Shown here piece by piece: positions 16,107-24,335 of a stretch of 64,000 bases of DNA. The translations under genes were made by a program, and so were the position numbers. The first letter of the stretch is position 1. The number at the start of each line of letters is the position of its first letter. The notes beneath the pieces are model-generated. The model was given only the letters and a program-made list of their open reading frames with translations. It was not told the DNA's origin and made no database searches. This stretch comes from Chitinophaga caseinilytica (GTDB taxonomy: Bacteria > Bacteroidota > Bacteroidia > Chitinophagales > Chitinophagaceae): positions 5,005,001-5,069,000 of the forward strand of contig NZ_CP150096.1 in NCBI RefSeq assembly GCF_038396765.1, written 5' to 3'.

Positions 16107-17591
16107 ATGGGCATCATCCGCAGTCAAAGTATTCGTACCTCCATCATCACGTTCGTAGGATTCGGCATCGGCGGCATCACTACCATCCTGGCGGCTAAGT
16201 TCGTGGACCCGGAAGTGGTGGGTTTGACGCGGTTTTTCATCAGCATCGCCCTCATCGTGGCGGCCCTGTCTAACCTGGGCTCCATTTCCATGCTGAACAA
16301 ATTCTATCCCTGGTACCGCGATCTGCTGCCGGCCAACCGGCGCGATATTTTCGGGATCGTGCTGATCCTCTGCGGGATCGGGTTCCTCCTTTGCACGGCG
16401 GGTTTCTTCGTATTCGAAGACCTCATCATCCGGAAGTTCGGCACCAAAAGCGCCTATGTGGTGGATTATTACTTCTACCTCATCCCCTTTTCCCTGTTTT
16501 ACCTGCTGTTCTTCATCTTCGAAAACTTTTCCTACAACCAGTATAAAAGCGTTTACCCTATCCTGCTGAAAGAAGTAGGCCTGCGGGTGGAACAGCTTGT
16601 GCTGTACGTTTTGTTCTTCTTCGGGGCGCTGGCCCTGCCGCATTTCGTGCTATCGTATTCCCTCGTGTACCTGGTGATTTTCGGGTTCCTGTTCGTTTAT
16701 CTGTACCGCCAGGGCGACCTTGTTTTTTCCTTTTCTATCAGTAATGTGACGCGCCGGCTCGCCAGGCGCATGATCACTTTCAATGCCACGCTGTACATCG
16801 GCGCGGTGATCGCCGTGGTGTCCCAAAACATCGACAACCTGTCCATTTCCAGCAGAGACGGCCTGAGCCTGGGCTTCGTCTTCGAATTCGCGACCTATAT
16901 CAGCACGCTCATCCTGCTGCCGCAGCGCAATATCGTGGCCATCGCCATCCCCGTGCTGTCTGCCAACTGGAAAAACCGCGATGTATCGGCCATCGGCAAC
17001 ATCTACCGCCGCTCCAGCAACTCCATGCTTACTTATGCCGTACTGCTTTTCGGGCTGATCTGGCTGAATGTGGACAATGCATTTGATATCCTGCAACTCG
17101 ACGATATCTTCGACGCCGGCAAGCCGGTGATCTTTTTCATGGGCCTGAAATCTGTGATGGACATGAGTTTTGGCGTATCCAGCCAGATCACGGGCACCTC
17201 CAACCACTGGCGTTTCGAGTTCTATTCGAACCTCCTGGCGGGCGCCATCGCCATTCCGTTCAACATCTGGTTCAACAAGCTTTTCGGCATCCAGGGCAAC
17301 GCCATCGCGAATTTGCTGTCTGCCTTCATCTTCGGACTGGTGCGATTCTCCTTCCTGTATTTCCGTTTCAAGCTGCAACCGTTTTCCCTTCGCACGTTAT
17401 ACATCGTGCTGCTCGGCCTCGCCTGTTACTGGGTGGCGCAACTGATCGGGATCGCCAATCCCTGGCTGAGCCTCATTTTGCGCACAGCGGTGTTCGGCGG
17501 CCTTTTCGGCGGCGCGGTGATCGCTTTCCGGCTGTCTGACGACGTGTCGGAAGCGTTTGATAAATTCATTAAAAGCAGGTTAAAGCCATAG
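16107..17591 (+). CDS. Polysaccharide flippase / lipopolysaccharide biosynthesis membrane protein
   Basis: 494 residues from ATG 16107 (MGIIRSQSIRTSIITFVGFG). Twelve to fourteen hydrophobic helices, with short loops and a conserved C-terminal helix bundle, mark it as a MOP-superfamily (Wzx/PST) exporter that flips undecaprenyl-linked oligosaccharide to the periplasm. The start is fixed by the -7 box 8 bases upstream. It faces the glycosyltransferase at 17580-18514, overlapping it by 12 bases at the 3' ends. No Wzy polymerase or initiating sugar-phosphate transferase is in the window. Confidence 0.9.
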   Translation: MGIIRSQSIRTSIITFVGFGIGGITTILAAKFVDPEVVGLTRFFISIALIVAALSNLGSISMLNKFYPWYRDLLPANRRDIFGIVLILCGIGFLLCTAGFFVFEDLIIRKFGTKSAYVVDYYFYLIPFSLFYLLFFIFENFSYNQYKSVYPILLKEVGLRVEQLVLYVLFFFGALALPHFVLSYSLVYLVIFGFLFVYLYRQGDLVFSFSISNVTRRLARRMITFNATLYIGAVIAVVSQNIDNLSISSRDGLSLGFVFEFATYISTLILLPQRNIVAIAIPVLSANWKNRDVSAIGNIYRRSSNSMLTYAVLLFGLIWLNVDNAFDILQLDDIFDAGKPVIFFMGLKSVMDMSFGVSSQITGTSNHWRFEFYSNLLAGAIAIPFNIWFNKLFGIQGNAIANLLSAFIFGLVRFSFLYFRFKLQPFSLRTLYIVLLGLACYWVAQLIGIANPWLSLILRTAVFGGLFGGAVIAFRLSDDVSEAFDKFIKSRLKP

Positions 17592-18514
17592 GCTGCGGAC
17601 CCACGCGGCCGACATGAGCGCCTTGGAAGCGGGGCCTGCGCGCAACAAAGCGGCGGGCACCCGGCACTGCGCCCGTACGATCTGCCGGAACACCGCGGGA
17701 ACGGGGTTTCCGGCGCAATACCTTACCAGCTCGTCCTGACTGCGGATCCCGAAATTCCGGAACATGCGCCAGAGCAAATCATACATCTTCCAACCCTGTT
17801 TCACGTATCGCGGATTTTTGCCCAGCACATGCGCCCATTCGGGCAGTACCACGGCGGGATCGTGCTGCACGGCATTGGTGACCTGCATTTCGTGGAGGCC
17901 GATGTTGACGAGCGGCTCGGGGATATACACGGCGGGGCCATGCTTGAGCGCTTCCAGGTAAAAATCGATGTCTACCAGCCATTTCAGTTGCGGATCGAAA
18001 CGGAGGCCGGGAAACTTCCGGAAAGTGACACCGCTCGGCGCACCCACGAAATTCCCCAGCAGCAGGGATTCCGGGCGGCGATTGAGCTGATCGAGCTGTG
18101 CGGGCGTGGTTTGATGAACGACTTCCGCGTTATTTGGATATACGTCTACCGTAGCGGAATACGCCATCGACGCGCTGGGGTTGCGGTCGAGCTGATCTGC
18201 GATAGTGGCCAGAGCGTTGGGCGAGCGGAGCCAGTCGTCGTGATGGAGGATTTTCACATATTCGCCTTTCGCGAGGGCGAGGGCGGCGTTCCAATTTTCG
18301 GGGGAACCGAGGGCGGAGGGATTTTTTCATACCGTATGGGAAACCCGGCCCGGAAATCGCGCACGAGATCGGCCACGGAATCGTCCGGCGAATCGTCGGT
18401 CACGATCACCTCGAAATCGGCATGTTCCTGCAAACGCAGGCTGTGCAAGCATCTTTCGAGCAATATCGGCTGTTTGTAAGCCGGTATACAAACGGAAATC
18501 CGTGGATTATTCAT
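17580..18514 (-). pseudogene. Glycosyltransferase family 2, frameshifted in a run of A
   Basis: The first frame (ATG 18514) reads MNNPRISVCIPAYKQPILLE and FEVIVTDDSPDDS, a GT2 start. The second frame carries KILHHDDWLRSPNA (metal-binding DD motif) and VDIDFYLEALKHG, to the end. They meet at a run of six A on the coding strand (T6 at 18322-18327). A seventh A would give YEKNPSALGSPENWNAALAL and on through AKGEYV in frame, which is typical GT2 sequence. Restored length is about 311 residues. No other lesion is visible. Divergent from the FkbM gene and tail-to-tail with the flippase, it probably belongs to the same glycan pathway. Confidence 0.87.
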
Positions 18515-18531
18515 GTAAATGGTATATTTTG

Positions 18532-18539
18532 CAAAGATA
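18532..18539 (-). promoter_or_regulatory. -7 box for the frameshifted GT2 gene
   Basis: TATCTTTG on the minus strand, 17 bases before ATG 18514. It lies in the 44-base gap shared with the divergent FkbM gene. Confidence 0.5.
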
Positions 18540-18558
18540 TATTTATCGATCATATTAC

Positions 18559-19401
18559 ATGGCCAACTCCTCGAACAGCGCGCAGTCCCGTTCCATGCTG
18601 GGGCAAATCCTCGGCGGCGTCCGTAAAAAGCTCATGCCGAAGCGAACCGACGGCGACCGTCTTTCCTTCTGGATGGTCAAGTACCTCAAGCACTTGCCCC
18701 AGGGCCCCTTACAGCATATCAACTGGAAAGGCGGGAAGATTTGGTTCACCAAATCCTGGGAGCTCATGCATTCGTTCGACGAGATCATCACCCAGGAAAT
18801 ATATCGGTTCAAATCTTCGACAGACGCGCCTTTGATCCTCGATTGCGGCGCCAACATCGGCCTCAGCGCGCTCTATTTCCAGCGCCTCTATCCCAAAGCA
18901 CGCATCATGGCCTTTGAGCCGGATACACATAACTTCGAACTCCTGACAAAAAACGTGCAGGACAATCAGCTGACCGGCACCGAGCCCATCCGGGAAGCGG
19001 TATGGACCCACACCGGCAGCATCACCTTTACCTCCACCGGCGGCCAGGGCAGCCACATCCAGGAGGGCGGGACCAACACCATCAGCGTTCCCTGCCGCAG
19101 GCTGGCCGATCTGTTGCAGCAACCCGTCGATTTTCTGAAGATCGATATCGAAGGCGCGGAATACCCGGTGATCCTCGATTGTGCGCCATATCTCCACAAT
19201 GTGCGCTGCCTTTTCCTCGAATACCACGGCCAGATCGGCAAAAGCCATGAACTGACGCATATGCTCGACATCCTGAAACAAAGCGGTTTCGAGTATTACA
19301 TCAAGGAAGCGGCAGACAATGTGGCCCATCCCTTCGTTCCCGGCGAATGCGGCAGCGAATACGAACAGCAGTTGAATATTTTTGCGAGAAGGATCAGTTG
19401 A
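18559..19401 (+). CDS. FkbM family methyltransferase
   Basis: 280 residues from ATG 18559 (MANSSNSAQSR). The SAM-binding motif ILDCGANIGLSALYF lies near residue 92, with AFEPDTHNFELL after it. The FkbM hallmark FLKIDIEGAEYPV lies near residue 195. Such enzymes O-methylate sugars or other hydroxyls; in a glycan locus a methyl group on a surface sugar is the likely product. Its last 8 bases overlap the convergent NlpC/P60 gene. Confidence 0.9.
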   Translation: MANSSNSAQSRSMLGQILGGVRKKLMPKRTDGDRLSFWMVKYLKHLPQGPLQHINWKGGKIWFTKSWELMHSFDEIITQEIYRFKSSTDAPLILDCGANIGLSALYFQRLYPKARIMAFEPDTHNFELLTKNVQDNQLTGTEPIREAVWTHTGSITFTSTGGQGSHIQEGGTNTISVPCRRLADLLQQPVDFLKIDIEGAEYPVILDCAPYLHNVRCLFLEYHGQIGKSHELTHMLDILKQSGFEYYIKEAADNVAHPFVPGECGSEYEQQLNIFARRIS

Positions 19402-20068
19402 TCCTGCCGGCGCCGGCGTAATACCTTACCCAGTAAGGCTCGCGGAGGTCACTGATCATGACGCCGTTGCTGGAAGAGGCATGCACGAAACGGTCGTTAT
19501 CGAGATACACGCCCACGTGGGAAATCCGCTTTTTGCGGTTGATGGCGAAGAATACGAGATCACCGTATTGAAGGTCTGCCCGTTTGGCCAGGCGGTTCAC
19601 CTGGTGGAACAACTGGCCGGAATTGCCGCTCAGGCTGATCTGGAAAACGGCTGACATAAAGGTATTCACGAAATTGGAGCAGTCGATCCCGTCTTTCGAG
19701 CTGCCGCCCATGCGGTAAGGCACGCCATACCATTCTTCGATGAAATTGAACAATTTCTCGTTCACCACATTTTCTACGGGCAGATCGAGCAGCTGGGCGT
19801 ATTTGAACTGCCACCAGCGGGCTTCTTCTATGCCGGCTACCCGGCCGGGCGATTCCCGGAGGGAGGTGCCGCGGTTTTTATGGCTATGGTCGCTGGTTTT
19901 GGGATCGCGAGAGATGGCGATGCCATCGATGAATTCCATCTGGCGCGGCTCCGCGGGCTTTTCTGCGGCGGTTTGCTGCGGCTGTTTCTTCAACATGGCG
20001 CAGCTTCCCAGCAATAAGGCCCCCAATGGCAACAACCTGTAAATTCGCATTCCCGATCTTCTCTTCAT
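19394..20068 (-). CDS. NlpC/P60 family lipoprotein (cell-wall peptidase)
   Basis: 224 residues. A lipoprotein signal with lipobox LLGSC (Cys23) is followed by a linker rich in Q, A, E and P, then the C40 peptidase domain. Cys130 in GIDCSNF, His184 in ISHVGVYL and His196 in FVHASSS form the expected catalytic triad. It would cut peptidoglycan stem peptides (gamma-D-Glu-diaminopimelate type) from a lipid-anchored site. The ATG at 20050 (MRIYRLLPLG) is an alternative start and gives a tidier signal peptide. It is divergent from dnaE. Confidence 0.93.
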   Translation of the reverse strand: MKRRSGMRIYRLLPLGALLLGSCAMLKKQPQQTAAEKPAEPRQMEFIDGIAISRDPKTSDHSHKNRGTSLRESPGRVAGIEEARWWQFKYAQLLDLPVENVVNEKLFNFIEEWYGVPYRMGGSSKDGIDCSNFVNTFMSAVFQISLSGNSGQLFHQVNRLAKRADLQYGDLVFFAINRKKRISHVGVYLDNDRFVHASSSNGVMISDLREPYWVRYYAGAGRIN

Positions 20069-20164
20069 TCCGGCGTTTTTTTAAAAATTGGTTGCAATAT
20101 AATAAATTCCGATTTTTGCCCTTTGGCAATCGCTGAAAAAAATCACCTCAACCCAGATCCGACG

Positions 20165-23100
20165 ATGAAGTTTTCACACCTGCACGTGCATACGCAGTTT
20201 TCGCTGCTGGACGGGGCCGCCGACATCAAGGGGCTCTATAAAAAAGCGATGGGAGATGGCCAGCCCGCGCTCGCCATCACCGACCACGGTAACATGTTCG
20301 GGGCATTCCAGTTCGTGGCGGAAGCCTATAATCACCGGCTTAACCCCGACGACCCTAAAGATAAACGCCTGAAAGTGAAGCCTATTGTGGGTTGTGAATT
20401 TTATCTCGTGGAAAACCGGCACAAGCGCCAGTTCACCCGCGAAGAAAAAGACATCCGCTACCACCAGGTTTTACTCGCGAAAGACGACCAGGGATACCGC
20501 AATCTCATCAAATTATGCTCCCTCGGGTATATCGAAGGCCTGTACGGCAAATATCCCCGTATCGATAAGGAACTCATCCTCCAATACCACCAGGGCCTCA
20601 TCGCCACCACCTGCTGCCTCGGCGCCTCCGTTCCCAAGACCATCCTCAAAAAAGGCGAAGAAGAAGGCGAAAAGGAATTTAAATGGTGGCTGGACATTTT
20701 CGGCGAGGATTTCTACGTCGAAATGCAACGCCACGGCATCCCCGAACAGGAAAAAGTGAATGAAGTGCTCGTGCGCTTCGCGAAGAAATACAACGTCAAG
20801 ATCATCGCCTCCAACGACTCGCATTACGTTGACCAGGCCGATGCCAACGCCCACGACATCCTCCTTTGTATCAACACCGGCGAAAAGAAAAGCACGCCGT
20901 CGATGAAGGAGTTTTCCGACGACGACGTCATGGTAAAAAACAGGCGTTTCGCTTTCTATAACGATCAATTCTATTTCAAGTCGACCGAAGAAATGACCAA
21001 GCTCTTCGCCGATCTGCCCGCGTCCATCGACAATACCAACGAGATCGTGGACAAGGTGCAGCTGCTCGACCTGAAGCGCGATATCCTCCTCCCCAACTTC
21101 CCCATTCCGAAGGAATTTTTCACGCAAGACCAATACCTGCGGCACATCACTTACGAAGGCGCCCGCGGCCGGTACGCGGAAATCACGGCGGAAGTGGAGG
21201 AAAGGCTCAATTTCGAGCTGGATGTGATCGAAAAAATGGGATTCGCGGGTTACTTCCTCATCGTGTCCGACTTCATCAAGGCGGGGCGCGACCTCGGCGT
21301 GTTCATCGGCCCGGGACGCGGTTCCGCCGCGGGCTCCGCCGTGGCATACTGCATCGGGATCACCAATATCGACCCCATTAAATACGACCTCCTGTTCGAA
21401 AGGTTCCTCAACCCGGAACGTAAGTCCATGCCCGATATCGATACGGACTTCGACGACGAGGGCCGGCAACGCGTGATCGATTATGTGGTGGAAAAATATG
21501 GCAAGCAGCAGGTGGCCCAGATCATCACTTACGGTACCATGGCGGCGAAAATGTCGATCAAGGACGTGGCCCGCGTGATGGACCTGCCCCTGCAGGATTC
21601 CAACGCCCTGGCGAAGCTGGTGCCCGATAAGCCGGGAATTCAGTTGAGCAGGATCTTCAACGCCCCGCTGGACGGGGATAAGAGCCTGCAGGACAAGGAA
21701 GGCCTGGGCCCTGAGGACATGGAGAACGTGAAAAAGCTGCGGGAACTGATCAAGGGCGAGGATTTGCAGGGCGAAGTGCTCCGCGAAGCCTGCGTACTGG
21801 AAGGTTCCGTGCGGAATACGGGCATCCACGCGGCGGGGATCATCATCGCGCCGAAAGACCTTTCCGAGCTCATCCCGGTGACCACGGCGAAGGATTCCGA
21901 CCTGCTCGTGACCCAGTTCGAGGGCAACGTGATCGAGAGCGCCGGCGTAATCAAGATGGACTTCCTGGGGCTGAAAACCCTCACCATCATCAAGGGCGCG
22001 CTGGAGATGATCAAGAAGAACCACGGCATCGACATTATTATCGACAATATCCCGCTGGACGATTTGAAGACGTTCGAGCTGTATCAACGAGCTGAAACCA
22101 ACGCCACGTTCCAGTTTGAAAGTCCGGGCATGCAGAAATACCTCCGCGAGCTGAAGCCCGACAAATTCGCCGACCTCATCGCCATGAACGCCCTGTACCG
22201 GCCGGGCCCGCTCGAGTACATCCCCCTGTTCATCCGCCGTAAACACGGCCTGGAACCGGTGACGTACGACGTGCCCGTGATGGAGGAATACCTGGCGGAA
22301 ACCTACGGGATCAACGTATACCAGGAACAGGTAATGCTCCTCAGCCAGAAAATGGCCAACTTCTCCAAAGGCGACGCCGATATCCTGCGCAAGGCCATGG
22401 GTAAGAAGCAGAAAGCCGTGCTGGACAAAATGAAGGCCCAGTTCATGGAAGGCTGCAAGCAGAACGGGCATGATCTGAAGATGTGCGACAAGGTATGGAC
22501 CGACTGGGAGGCGTTCGCGTCCTACGCGTTCAACAAATCGCACTCCACCTGTTACGCTTTCGTGGCGTACCAGACGGCTTATTTGAAGGCGCATTACCCG
22601 GCGGAATACATGGCATCGGTGCTGAACAACGCCTCCAACCTGGAAAAGATTACTTTCTTCATGGAGGAATGTAAGCGCATGGGGCTCGACGTATTGCCGC
22701 CCGACGTGAATGAATCGTTCAAGGGCTTTGCGGTGAACCGGAAAGGCCAGGTGCGTTTCGGGCTGGCAGGCCTCAAGGGCGTAGGCGAAGCAGCGATCGA
22801 GAATATCATCGAAGAACGGGAAAAGAACGGTGCGTATACGACGATGTTCGATATGATCAAGCGGGTGAACCAGCGCGCGGTGAACCGGAAATCGCTGGAG
22901 GCGCTCGCCATGTCGGGCGCGCTCGACTGCTTCACGGAATTGCACCGGGCGCAGTATTTCCACAAACCGGATGGCGATACCACTACCGGGCTCGAGAAGA
23001 TCGTGAAATTCGGGCAGCAGGTTTCCGCGGAGAACGCTACTTCCGGCGGGCTTTTCGGGGATTCGCTCATGGCGGAGATCGTTCCGCCGAAAATCCCGCC

Positions 23101-23803
23101 CTGCGATCACTGGCCGCTGACCATCAAGCTGAACAATGAACGCGAGGTAACGGGGATTTACATCTCCGGCCACCCGCTCGACGATTACAAGTTCGAGCTG
23201 AAGCATTACCATATGAGCCCACTGTCAGACATCACCGAATACCAGAACCAGATCAGCGGTGCGTCTGACAATAACAAAGGCAAGGCGAAGGATTTCCGCA
23301 TGGCCGTATATGTGAGCGGCGCGGTGGAGCGCATTTCCCGCAACAACAAACAGTTCGGCATCATGACGCTGGAAGATTATTCCGGCAAGTTCGAATTCGC
23401 GCTCTGGAGCGAAGACTTCCTCAAGTTCACGAACTATTTCAAACAGGGCCTTTGCCTGTACGTGAACGGCGGCTTCAAGCCGAGGCGATTCAACGAAAAC
23501 GAGTACGAATTCAAGATCAACAGCATGCAGCTGCTGCAGGAAGTGAAACGGAACCAGACCAGGAAAGTCGGTATCGTGACGATGCCGCAATTCATCACGC
23601 CGGAGATCGTGGATTTCCTGGCAGACAATGTGTCACGCAACCCCGGCAAGAGCGAGATCTACTTCCAGTTGGTGGACCGTGACGAGAATTTGTCTGTCCG
23701 GATGCATACCTTCAATAAACATGTGGAAATGAATGACGAATTGGCACATTGGCTGGACCAGCAGCCCGACCTGGATGTCTGGATAGATATTGCCAATAAG
23801 TAA
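20165..23803 (+). CDS. dnaE: DNA polymerase III alpha subunit
   Basis: 1212 residues from ATG 20165 (MKFSHLHVHTQFSLLDG). Domain order: PHP (1-280), polymerase palm/thumb/fingers (about 300-830, with GRGSAAGSAVAYCIG and the catalytic PDIDTDFDDEG), helix-hairpin-helix around 860-880 (RFGLAGLKGVGEAAIENI), and OB fold near 1030-1100. This is the replicative chromosomal polymerase, DnaE1 type. The PHP domain keeps nine candidate metal ligands: His7, His9, Asp16, His41, Glu78, His100, Cys150, Asp218 and His220. That resembles polymerases with intrinsic proofreading rather than E. coli DnaE. The open frame extends to 20123, but the added residues are not conserved family sequence. Confidence 0.97.
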   Translation: MKFSHLHVHTQFSLLDGAADIKGLYKKAMGDGQPALAITDHGNMFGAFQFVAEAYNHRLNPDDPKDKRLKVKPIVGCEFYLVENRHKRQFTREEKDIRYHQVLLAKDDQGYRNLIKLCSLGYIEGLYGKYPRIDKELILQYHQGLIATTCCLGASVPKTILKKGEEEGEKEFKWWLDIFGEDFYVEMQRHGIPEQEKVNEVLVRFAKKYNVKIIASNDSHYVDQADANAHDILLCINTGEKKSTPSMKEFSDDDVMVKNRRFAFYNDQFYFKSTEEMTKLFADLPASIDNTNEIVDKVQLLDLKRDILLPNFPIPKEFFTQDQYLRHITYEGARGRYAEITAEVEERLNFELDVIEKMGFAGYFLIVSDFIKAGRDLGVFIGPGRGSAAGSAVAYCIGITNIDPIKYDLLFERFLNPERKSMPDIDTDFDDEGRQRVIDYVVEKYGKQQVAQIITYGTMAAKMSIKDVARVMDLPLQDSNALAKLVPDKPGIQLSRIFNAPLDGDKSLQDKEGLGPEDMENVKKLRELIKGEDLQGEVLREACVLEGSVRNTGIHAAGIIIAPKDLSELIPVTTAKDSDLLVTQFEGNVIESAGVIKMDFLGLKTLTIIKGALEMIKKNHGIDIIIDNIPLDDLKTFELYQRAETNATFQFESPGMQKYLRELKPDKFADLIAMNALYRPGPLEYIPLFIRRKHGLEPVTYDVPVMEEYLAETYGINVYQEQVMLLSQKMANFSKGDADILRKAMGKKQKAVLDKMKAQFMEGCKQNGHDLKMCDKVWTDWEAFASYAFNKSHSTCYAFVAYQTAYLKAHYPAEYMASVLNNASNLEKITFFMEECKRMGLDVLPPDVNESFKGFAVNRKGQVRFGLAGLKGVGEAAIENIIEEREKNGAYTTMFDMIKRVNQRAVNRKSLEALAMSGALDCFTELHRAQYFHKPDGDTTTGLEKIVKFGQQVSAENATSGGLFGDSLMAEIVPPKIPPCDHWPLTIKLNNEREVTGIYISGHPLDDYKFELKHYHMSPLSDITEYQNQISGASDNNKGKAKDFRMAVYVSGAVERISRNNKQFGIMTLEDYSGKFEFALWSEDFLKFTNYFKQGLCLYVNGGFKPRRFNENEYEFKINSMQLLQEVKRNQTRKVGIVTMPQFITPEIVDFLADNVSRNPGKSEIYFQLVDRDENLSVRMHTFNKHVEMNDELAHWLDQQPDLDVWIDIANK

Positions 23804-23917
23804 GTAGAGAAATCCTATAACTCCGGATGTCAAAAAAGCAGTAGTTTTACATCGGATTGATTTTTGAGTATACATCAACACCAATCATTAAATTATAAAC
23901 TTTAAAATCTATACAAA

Positions 23918-24235
23918 ATGGCTTTAGAATTCACAGATGCGAACTTCAAATCTAACGTGCTCGATTCGGACAAACTCACCGTGGTTGACTTCTGGGCAGA
24001 ATGGTGCGGTCCCTGCCGCGCGATCGGTCCGGTTATCGAAGAGCTGGCGAAAGACTACGATGGTAAAGTGAACATCGGTAAAGTGAACGTGGACAACAAC
24101 CCGCAGGTGTCCATGAACTACGGCATCACCAGCATTCCCGCTATCCTGTTCATCAAAAACGGCCAGGTGGTAGACAAACAAGTGGGCGCTGCTCCGAAAG
24201 CAGTTCTGGATAAAAAGATTCAGGCTAACCTCTAA
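23918..24235 (+). CDS. trxA: Thioredoxin
   Basis: 105 residues, standard length. Active site WCGPC at residues 29-33 (Cys30, Cys33), cis-proline Pro74 in SIPAILF, and the usual C-terminal amphipathic helix. It is the cytoplasmic disulphide reductant for ribonucleotide reductase and repair enzymes. Codon choice is more uniform than in neighbours (GGT, AAA, GTG), as expected for a highly expressed gene. It has a separate 115-base AT-rich leader after dnaE and a strong terminator. Confidence 0.97.
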   Translation: MALEFTDANFKSNVLDSDKLTVVDFWAEWCGPCRAIGPVIEELAKDYDGKVNIGKVNVDNNPQVSMNYGITSIPAILFIKNGQVVDKQVGAAPKAVLDKKIQANL

Positions 24236-24254
24236 TCAGGTTTGAGCATATTGA

Positions 24255-24292
24255 AAAAGCCGTCTGGTTACACACCGGACGGCTTTTATTAT
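24255..24292 (+). terminator. Terminator after trxA, probably bidirectional
   Basis: Twelve-base stem AAAGCCGTCTGG/CCGGACGGCTTT with one T-G pair and a 7-base loop, followed by TATTATTTT. A matching A-run on the other side would also serve the convergent gene ending at 24336. Confidence 0.88.
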
Positions 24293-24335
24293 TTTAATGA
24301 ATTGATTGTCAATTGTTAAATACCCCTTACTTCCA

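Noticed and set aside
20513..23212. 899-codon open frame antisense to dnaE
   Set aside because: The opposite strand is an intact, highly conserved DNA polymerase. The antisense product is His/Glu/Val/Phe-rich with no motif.
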